Positions 51,878 to 62,027 of a DNA stretch of 64,000 nt are shown piece by piece. Origin of the DNA: Aristolochia californica (taxonomy: Eukaryota > Streptophyta > Magnoliopsida > Piperales > Aristolochiaceae); contig JARWKL010000007.1 of NCBI GenBank assembly GCA_029961685.1, forward strand, positions 13,339,013 to 13,403,012, written 5' to 3'. How positions within the stretch are numbered: the stretch's first letter is position 1; the number at the start of each line of letters is the position of its first letter. A model generated the notes under the pieces. It was not told where the DNA came from. It made no database searches and saw nothing but the letters and a program-made list of their open reading frames with translations. Position numbers and translations under genes: made by a program.

Positions 51878-53910
51878 ATGTTAAAGATTCAAATGACCTA
51901 TGGATCCAAAGCTTTTAAAGAGAATAACAAACGCTCATTAAATTCTCAAGTGAACTTGCGGTGGGATATTTGCCCGAGTCAAACATGTCAATATTTTGCC
52001 CATTTGCAAAAAGCTGACATAACTAATCATAGATGATTGTAATGTGATTTATCATGCGTAACGGGCTATATTTTTGTACGAAATGACTTATGGATTGCAA
52101 TTCAACACTCGGTTAAAAAATCCTCCGCAACCCGTTTTTCCCGACGATTGCAAAACCTGAGATATAAAAACGAAAAGGTGCTTACAATCCCTAAAAATTA
52201 CAGACACTGTTTGGAATTATCTCTCCCTACAATTGTGCATTGTGCTTTTCCATTTTAGATGTACACTTTTTTCTTAAATCAGAACTTTGAGTTTTCGCTC
52301 CCCCTTCATCCCGTAAACAAAAAAGGCAAAAAAAATCACAACAAAATAAAAATTTTTTAGTTGATGTGTGGAAAATATTTAAAATAACAACTAATGTAAA
52401 TAAAAAATATCTATTCACACACCACAAATGAACACAAAAGTTTTGTTATCCAAGTTTGGGAAATTCCATTAGTCCAACCAACCCTATTAAGCTTGGAATT
52501 TTACATGAAGGAGATTTTTTCTACACATGTTTTAAAAATGGATATGCATGCTTGAAACATGTTAAAGATTCAAATGACTTATGGATCCAAAGCTTTTAAC
52601 GAGAATAACAAACGCTCATTAAATTCTCAAGTGAACGTGCGGTGGGATATTTACCCGAGTCTAACAAGTCATAATTTTGCCCATTTTCAAAAATGTGATC
52701 TAACAATCATTGATGATTGTAAAGTGATTTATCATGCGTAACGGGCTATATTTTTGTATGAAATGACTTATGGATTGCAATTCAACACTCAGTTAAAAAT
52801 CCTCTGCCACCAGTTTTTCCCGACGATTGCAAAAACTGAGAAATAAAAACTGAAAAGAGCTTACAATCCCTAAAAATTACAGACACTCTTTGGAATTATC
52901 TCTCCCTACAATTGTGCATTGTGCTTTTTTTCCATTTTAGATGTACACTTTTTTCTTAAATCAAAACTTTTACTTTTCGCTCTCCCTTCATCCCGAAAAC
53001 AAACAGGGCAAAAAAGCTTACAAAAAAACGAAAATTTTATAGTTGATGTACGGAAAAAATTTAAAACAATAACAGATATAAATAATGAAAATTTATTCGC
53101 CCAACACAAATGAACACAAAATATTTGTTATCCAATTTTGGGAAATTCCACTAGTTTAACCCTAATAGCTTGGAATTTTGCAAGAGAGAGATTTCATCCA
53201 CACATGTTTTTAAAATGGATATGCATGTTTGAAACATGTTAAAGATGCAAATGAGCTATGGATGCAAAGCTTTTAAAGAGAATAACAAACGCTCATTAAA
53301 TTCTCAAGTGAACTTGCGGTGGGATATTTGCCCGAGTCAAACATGTCAATATTTTGCCCATTTGCAAAAAGCTGACATAATCGTCATAGATGATTGTAAT
53401 GTGATTTATCATGCGTAACGGGCTATATTTTTGTACGAAATGACTTATGGATTGCAATTCAACACTCTGTTAAAAAATCCTCCGCAACCCATTTTTCCCG
53501 ACGATTGCAAAACCTGAGATATAAAAACGAAAAGGTGCTTACAATCCCTAAAAATTACAGACACTCTTTGGAATTATCTCTCTCTACACATGTGCATTGT
53601 GCGTTTCCGTTTCAGATGTACACATTTTTCTTAAATCAAAACTTCGAGTTTTTCGCTCTCCCTTCATCCCGTAAACAAAAAAGGCAAATAGATCACAGCA
53701 AACTGAAAATTTCATAGTTGATGTGCGGAAAAAGTTTAAAACAATAAAAAAAGTAAATGAAGAAAATTTATTCGCACACCACAAATGAACACAAAAGTTT
53801 TGTTATCCAAGTTTGGGAAATTCCACTAGTCCAAAACTAATATCTTGGAATTTTGCATGAAGCAGATTTTTTCTACACATGTCTTAAAAATGGGTATGCA
53901 TGCCAGAAAC
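51878..53910 (+). repeat. A'-B-C HOR (A' 51878, B 52559, C 53236), AACC duplication
   Basis: 2,033 bp. CCAACCAACCCT is present at about 52474-52485. A private GGCAAAAAAAATCAC lies near 52326 in A'. B has CTGAGAAATAAAAAC near 52835. TTTTGCATGAAGC appears at its right end and recurs in the next HOR. Confidence 0.9.
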
Positions 53911-55943
53911 ATGTTAAAGATTCAAATGACCTATGGATCCAAAGCTTTTAAAGAGAATAACAAACGCTCATTAAATTCTCAAGTGAACTTGCGGTGGGAT
54001 ATTTGCCCGAGTCAAACATGTCAATATTTTGCCCATTTGCAAAAAGCTGACATAACTAATCATAGATGATTGTAATGTGATTTATCATGCGTAACGGGCT
54101 ATATTTTTGTACGAAATGACTTATGGATTGCAATTCAACACTCGGTTAAAAAATCCTCCGCAACCCGTTTTTCCCGACGATTGCAAAACCTGAGATATAA
54201 AAACGAAAAGGTGCTTACAATCCCTAAAAATTACAGACACTGTTTGGAATTATCTCTCCCTACAATTGTGCATTGTGCTTTTCCATTTTAGATGTACACT
54301 TTTTTCTTAAATCAGAACTTTGAGTTTTCGCTCCCCCTTCATCCCGTAAACAAAAAAGGCAAAAAAGATCACAACAAAATAAAAAAATTTTAGTTGATGT
54401 GTGGAAAATATTTAAAATAACAACTAATGTAAATAAAAAATATCTATTCACACACCACAAATGAACACAAAAGTTTTGTTATCCAAGTTTGGGAAATTCC
54501 ATTAGTCCAACCAACCCTATTAAGCTTGGAATTTTACATGAAGGAGATTTTTTCTACACATGTTTTAAAAATGGATATGCATGCTTGAAACATGTTAAAG
54601 ATTCAAATGACTTATGGATCCAAAGCTTTTAACGAGAATAACAAACGCTCATTAAATTCTCAAGTGAACGTGCGGTGGGATATTTACCCGAGTCTAACAA
54701 GTCATAATTTTGCCCATTTTCAAAAATGTGATCTAACAATCATTGATGATTGTAAAGTGATTTATCATGCGTAACGGGCTATATTTTTTTATGAAATGAC
54801 TTATGGATTGCAATTCAACACTCAGTTAAAAATCCTCTGCCACCAGTTTTTCCCGACGATTGCAAAAACTGAGATATAAAAACTGAAAAGAGCTTACAAT
54901 CCCTAAAAATTACAGACACTCTTTGGAATTATCTCTCCCTACAATTGTGCATTGTGCTTTTTTTCCATTTTAGATGTACACTTTTTTCTTAAATCAAAAC
55001 TTTTACTTTTCGCTCTCCCTTCATCCCGAAAACAAACAGGGCAAAAAAGCTTACAAAAAAACGAAAATTTTATAGTTGATGTACGGAAAAAATTTAAAAC
55101 AATAACAGATATAAATAATGAAAATTTATTCGCCCAACACAAATGAACACAAAATATTTGTTATCCAATTTTGGGAAATTCCACTAGTTTAACCCTAATA
55201 GCTTGGAATTTTGCAAGAGAGAGATTTCATCCACACATGTTTTTAAAATGGATATGCATGTTTGAAACATGTTAAAGATGCAAATGAGCTATGGATGCAA
55301 AGCTTTTAAAGAGAATAACAAACGCTCATTAAATTCTCAAGTGAACTTGCGGTAGGATATTTGCCCGAGTCAAACATGTCAATATTTTGCCCATTTGCAA
55401 AAAGCTGACATAATCGTCATAGATGATTGTAATGTGATTTATCATGCGTAACGGGCTATATTTTTGTACGAAATGACTTATGGATTGCAATTCAACACTC
55501 TGTTAAAAAATCCTCCGCAACCCATTTTTCCCGACGATTGCAAAACCTGAGATATAAAAACGAAAAGGTGCTTACAATCCCTAAAAATTACAGACACTCT
55601 TTGGAATTATCTCTCTCTACACATGTGCATTGTGCGTTTCCGTTTCAGATGTACACATTTTTCTTAAATCAAAACTTCGAGTTTTTCGCTCTCCCTTCAT
55701 CCCGTAAACAAAAAAGGCAAATAGATCACAGCAAACTGAAAATTTCATAGTTGATGTGCGGAAAAAGTTTAAAACAATAAAAAAAGTAAATGAAGAAAAT
55801 TTATTCGCACACCACAAATGAACACAAAAGTTTTGTTATCCAAGTTTGGGAAATTCCACTAGTCCGAAACTAATATCTTGGAATTTTGCATGAAGCAGAT
55901 TTTTTCTACACATGTCTTAAAAATGGGTATGCATGCCAGAAAC
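53911..55943 (+). repeat. A'-B-C HOR (A' 53911, B 54592, C 55269), AACC duplication and stop in C
   Basis: 2,033 bp. The AACC duplication is at about 54508-54519 and AAAAAAATTTTAG is near 54383, matching 47816. In C, GCGGTAGGAT at 55349-55358 places a TAG stop in the forward frame, so that frame is not under selection. Confidence 0.9.
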
Positions 55944-57972
55944 ATGTTAAAGATTCAAATGACCTATGGATCCAAAGCTTTTAAAGAGAATAACAAACGC
56001 TCATTAAATTCTCAAGTGAACTTGCGGTGGGATATTTGCCCGAGTCAAACATGTCAATATTTTGCCCATTTGCAAAAAGCTGACATAACTAATCATAGAT
56101 GATTGTAATGTGATTTATCATGCGTAACGGGCTATATTTTTGTACGAAATGACTTATGGATTGCAATTCAACACTCGGTTAAAAAATCCTCCGCAACCCG
56201 TTTTTCCCCACGATTGCAAAACCTGAGATATAAAAACGAAAAGGTGCTTACAATCCCTAAAAATTACAGACACTGTTTGGAATTATCTCTCCCTACAATT
56301 GTGCATTGTGCTTTTCCATTTTAGATGTACACTTTTTTCTTAAATCAGAACTTTGAGTTTTCGCTCCCCCTTCATCCCGTAAACAAAAAAGGCAAAAAAG
56401 ATCACAACAAAATAAAAATTTTTTAGTTGATGTGTGGAAAATATTTAAAATAACAACTAATGTAAATAAAAAATATCTATTCACACACCACAAATGAACA
56501 CAAAAGTTTTGTTATCCAAGTTTGGGAAATTCCATTAGTCCAACCCTATTAAGCTTGGAATTTTACATGAAGGAGATTTTTTCTACACATGTTTTAAAAA
56601 TGGATATGCATGCTTGAAACATGTTAAAGATTCAAATGACTTATGGATCCAAAGCTTTTAACGAGAATAACAAACGCTCATTAAATTCTCAAGTGAACGT
56701 GCGGTGGGATATTTACCCGAGTCTAACAAGTCATAATTTTGCCCATTTTCAAAAATGTGATCTAACAATCATTGATGATTGTAAAGTGATTTATCATGCG
56801 TAACGGGCTATATTTTTGTATGAAATGACTTATGGATTGCAATTCAACACTCAGTTAAAAATCCTCTGCCACCAGTTTTTCCCGACGATTGCAAAAACTG
56901 AGATATAAAAACTGAAAAGAGCTTACAATCCCTAAAAATTACACACACTCTTTGGAATTATCTCTCCCTACAATTGTGCATTGTGCTTTTTTTCCATTTT
57001 AGATGTACACTTTTTTCTTAAATCAAAACTTTTACTTTTCGCTCTCCCTTCATCCCGAAAACAAACAGGGCAAAAAAGCTTACAAAAAAACGAAAATTTT
57101 ATAGTTGATGTACGGAAAAAATTTAAAACAATAACAGATATAAATAATGAAAATTTATTCGCCCAACACAAATGAACACAAAAGATTTGTTATCTAATTT
57201 TGGGAAATTCCACTAGTTTAACCCTAATAGCTTGGAATTTTGCAAGAGAGAGATTTCATCCACACATGTTTTTAAAATGGATATGCATGTTTGAAACATG
57301 TTAAAGATGCAAATGAGCTATGGATGCAAAGCTTTTAAAGAGAATAACAAACGCTCATTAAATTCTCAAGTGAACTTGCGGTGGGATATTTGCCCGAGTC
57401 AAACATGTCAATATTTTGCCCATTTGCAAAAAGCTGACATAATCGTCATAGATGATTGCAATGTGATTTATCATGCGTAACGGGCTATATTTTTGTACGA
57501 AATGACTTATGGATTGCAATTCAACACTCTGTTAAAAAATCCTCCGCAACCCATTTTTCCCGACGATTGCAAAACCTGAGATATAAAAACGAAAAGGTGC
57601 TTACAATCCCTAAAAATTACAGACACTCTTTGGAATTATCTCTCTCTACACATGTGCATTGTGCGTTTCCGTTTCAGATGTACACATTTTTCTTAAATCA
57701 AAACTTCGAGTTTTTCGCTCTCCCTTCATCCCGTAAACAAAAAAGGCAAATAGATCACAGCAAACTGAAAATTTCATAGTTGATGTGCGGAAAAAGTTTA
57801 AAACAATAAAAAAAGTAAATGAAGAAAATTTATTCGCACACCACAAATGAACACAAAAGTTTTGTTATCCAAGTTTGGGAAATTCCACTAGTCCAAAACT
57901 AATATCTTGGAATTTTACATGAAGCAGATTTTTTCTACACATGTCTTAAAAATGGGTATGCATGCCAGAAAC
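55944..57972 (+). repeat. A'-B-C HOR (A' 55944, B 56621, C 57298)
   Basis: 2,029 bp. Private changes are TTTTTCCCCACG near 56204, TTACACACACTC near 56939 and GATGATTGCAATG near 57451. The last change opens a chance 107-codon forward frame (57456-57779) that I do not consider a gene. Confidence 0.9.
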
Positions 57973-60001
57973 ATGTTAAAGATTCAAATGACCTATGGAT
58001 CCAAAGCTTTTAAAGAGAATAACAAACGCTCATTAAATTCTCAAGTGAACTTGCGGTGGGATATTTGCCCGAGTCAAACATGTCAATATTTTGCCCATTT
58101 GCAAAAAGCTGACATAACTAATCATAGATGATTGTAATGTGATTTATCATGCGTAACGGGCTATATTTTTGTACGAAATGACTTATGGATTGCAATTCAA
58201 CACTCGGTTAAAAAATCCTCCGCAACCCGTTTTTCCCGACGATTGCAAAACCTGAGATATAAAAACGAAAAGGTGCTTACAATCCCTAAAAATTACAGAC
58301 ACTGTTTGGAATTATCTCTCCCTACAATTGTGCATTGTGCTTTTCCATTTTAGATGTACACTTTTTTCTTAAATCAGAACTTTGAGTTTTCGCTCCCCCT
58401 TCATCCCGTAAACAAAAAAGGCAAAAAAGATCACAACAAAATAAAAATTTTTTAGTTGATGTGTGGAAAATATTTAAAATAACAACTAATGTAAATAAAA
58501 AATATCTATTCACACACCACAAATGAACACAAAAGTTTTGTTATCCAAGTTTGGGAAATTCCATTAGTCCAACCCTATTAAGCTTGGAATTTTACATGAA
58601 GGAGATTTTTTCTACACATGTTTTAAAAATGGATATGCATGCTTGAAACAAGTTAAAGATTCAAATGACTTATGGATCCAAAGCTTTTAACGAGAATAAC
58701 AAACGCTCATTAAATTCTCAAGTGAACGTGCGGTGGGATATTTACCCGAGTCTAACAAGTCATAATTTTGCCCATTTTCAAAAATGTGATCTAACAATCA
58801 TTGATGATTGTAAAGTGATTTATCATGCGTAGCGGGCTATATTTTTGTATGAAATGACTTATGGATTGCAATTCAACACTCAGTTAAAAATCCTCTGCCA
58901 CCAGTTTTTCCCGACGATTGCAAAAACTGAGATTTAAAAACTGAAAAGAGCTTACAATCCCTAAAAATTACAGACACTCTTTGGAATTATCTCTCCCTAC
59001 AATTGTGCATTGTGCTTTTTTTCCATTTTAGATGTACACTTTTTTCTTAAATCAAAACTTTTACTTTTCGCTCTCCCTTCATCCCGAAAACAAACAGGGC
59101 AAAAAAGCTTACAAAAAAACGAAAATTTTATAGTTGATGTACGGAAAAAATTTAAAACAATAACAGATATAAATAATGAAAATTTATTCGCCCAACACAA
59201 ATGAACACAAAAGATTTGTTATCCAATTTTGGGAAATTCCACTAGTTTAACCCTAATAGCTTGGAATTTTGCAAGAGAGAGATTTCATCCACACATGTTT
59301 TTAAAATGGATATGCATGTTTTAAACATGTTAAAGATGCAAATGAGCTATGGATGCAAAGCTTTTAAAGAGAATAACAAACGCTCATTAAATTCTCAAGT
59401 GAACTTGCGGTGGGATATTTGCCCGAGTCAAACATGTCAATATTTTGCCCATTTGCAAAAAGCTGACATAATCGTCATAGATGATTGTAATGTGATTTAT
59501 CATGCGTAACGGGCTATATTTTTGTACGAAATGACTTATGGATTGCAATTCAACACTCTGTTAAAAAATCCTCCGCAACCCATTTTTCCCGACGATTGCA
59601 AAACCTGAGATATAAAAACGAAAAGGTGCTTACAATCCCTAAAAATTACAGACACTCTTTGGAATTATCTCTCTCTACACATGTGCATTGTGCGTTTCCG
59701 TTTCAGATGTACACATTTTTCTTAAATCAAAACTTCGAGTTTTTCGCTCTCCCTTCATCCCGTAAACCAAAAAGGCAAATAGATCACAGCAAACTGAAAA
59801 TTTCATAGTTGATGTGCGGAAAAAGTTTAAAACAATAAAAAAAGTAAATGAAGAAAATTTATTCACACACCACAAATGAACACAAAAGTTTTGTTATCCA
59901 AGTTTGGGAAATTCCACTAGTCCAAAACTAATATCTTGGAATTTTACATGAAGCAGATTTTTTCTACACATGTCTTAAAAATGGGTATGCATGCCAGAAA
60001 C
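57973..60001 (+). repeat. A'-B-C HOR (A' 57973, B 58650, C 59327), start lost in B
   Basis: 2,029 bp. B begins AAGTTAAAG (T to A at 58651), removing the ATG, and ends its frame in CGTAGCGGG. Before C the text is ATGTTTTAAACATG, which perfects the local palindrome (59316-59329) found at C unit starts. CCGTAAACCAAAAAGG near 59760 is private. Confidence 0.9.
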
Positions 60002-62027
60002 ATGTTAAAGATTCAAATGACCTATGGATCCAAAGCTTTTAAAGAGAATAACAAACGCTCATTAAATTCTCAAGTGAACTTGCGGTGGGATATTTGCCCG
60101 AGTCAAACATGTCAATATTTTGCCCATTTGCAAAAAGCTGACATAACTAATCATAGATGATTGTAATGTGATTTATCATGCGTAACGGGCTATATTTTTG
60201 TACGAAATGACTTATGGATTGCAATTCAACACTCGGTTAAAAAATCCTCCGCAACCCGTTTTTCCCGACGATTGCAAAACCTGAGATATAAAAACGAAAA
60301 GGTGCTTACAATCCCTAAAAATTACAGACACTGTTTGGAATTATCTCTCCCTACAATTGTGCATTGTGCTTTTCCATTTTAGATGTACACTTTTTTCTTA
60401 AATCAGAACTTTGAGTTTTCGCTCCCCCTTCATCCCGTAAACAAAAAAGGCAAAAAAGATCACAACAAAATAAAAATTTTTTAGTTGATGTGTGGAAAAT
60501 ATTTAAAATAACAACTAATGTAAATAAAAAATATCTATTCACACACCACAAATGAACACAAAAGTTTTGTTATCCAAGTTTGGGAAATTCCATTAGTCCA
60601 ACCCTATTAAGCTTGGAATTTTACATGAAGGAGATTTTTTCTACACATGTTTTAAAAATGGATATGCATGCTTGAAACATGTTAAAGATTCAAATGACTT
60701 ATGGATCCAAAGCTTTTAACGAGAATAACAAACGCTCATTAAATTCTCAAGTGAACGTGCGGTGGGATATTTACCCGAGTCTAACAAGTCATAATTTTGC
60801 CCATTTTCAAAAATGTGATCTAACAATCATTGATGATTGTAAAGTGATTTATCATGCGTAACGGGCTATATTTTTGTATGAAATGACTTATGGATTGCAA
60901 TTCAACACTCAGTTAAAAATCCTCTGCCACCAGTTTTTCCCGACGATTGCAAAAACTGAGATATAAAAACTAAAAAGAGCTTACAATCCCTAAAAATTAC
61001 AGACACTCTTTGGAATTATCTCTCCCTACAATTGTGCATTGTGCTTTTCCATTTTAGATGTACACTTTTTTCTTAAATCAAAACTTTTACTCTTCGCTCT
61101 CCCTTCATCCCGAAAACAAACAGGGCAAAAAAGCTTACAAAAAAACGAAAATTTTATAGTTGATGTACGGAAAAAATTTAAAACAATAACAGATATAAAT
61201 AATGAAAATTTATTCGCCCAACACAAATGAACACAAAAGATTTGTTATCCAATTTTGGGAAATTCCACTAGTTTAACCCTAATAGCTTGGAATTTTGCAA
61301 GAGAGAGATTTCATCCACACATGTTTTTAAAATGGATATGCATGTTTGAAACATGTTAAAGATGCAAATGAGCTATGGATGCAAAGCTTTTAAAGAGAAT
61401 AACAAACGCTCATTAAATTCTCAAGTGAACTTGCGGTGGGATATTCGCCCGAGTCAAACATGTCAATATTTTGCCCATTTGCAAAAAGCTGACATAATCA
61501 TCATAGATGATTGTAATGTGATTTATCATGCGTAACGGGCTATATTTTTGTACGAAATGACTTATGGATTGCAATTCAACACTCTGTTAAAAAATCCTCC
61601 GCAACCCATTTTTCCCGACGATTGCAAAACCTGAGATATAAAAACGAAAAGGTGCTTACAATCCCTAAAAATTACAGACACTCTTTGGAATTATCTCTCT
61701 CTACACATGTGCATTGTGCGTTTCCGTTTCAGATGTACACATTTTTCTTAAATCAAAACTTCGAGTTTTTCGCTCTCCCTTCATCCCGTAAACAAAAAAG
61801 GCAAATAGATCACAGCAAACTGAAAATTTCATAGTTGATGTGCGGAAAAAGTTTAAAACAATAAAAAAAGTAAATGAAGAAAATTTATTCACACACCACA
61901 AATGAACACAAAAGTTTTGTTATCCAAGTTTGGGAAATTCCACTAGTCCAAAACTAATATCTTGGAATTTTACATGAAGCAGATTTTTTCTACACATGTC
62001 TTAAAAATGGGTATGCATGCCAGAAAC
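60002..62027 (+). repeat. A'-B-C HOR (A' 60002, B 60679, C 61353), without T insertion
   Basis: 2,026 bp. B keeps ACAGGGCAAAAAAGC but lacks the 3-base T insertion and has TTTTACTCTTCGC near 61085, shared with the next HOR. C reverts to ATAATCATCATAG and ATTCACACACC. One private change, ATATTCGCCC, lies near 61442. Confidence 0.9.

Noticed and set aside
57456..57779. 107-codon forward frames (here and at 13547-13870)
   Set aside because: Each exists in a single copy through point changes that create an ATG upstream and join the usual 70-codon frame. Sister copies lack it.
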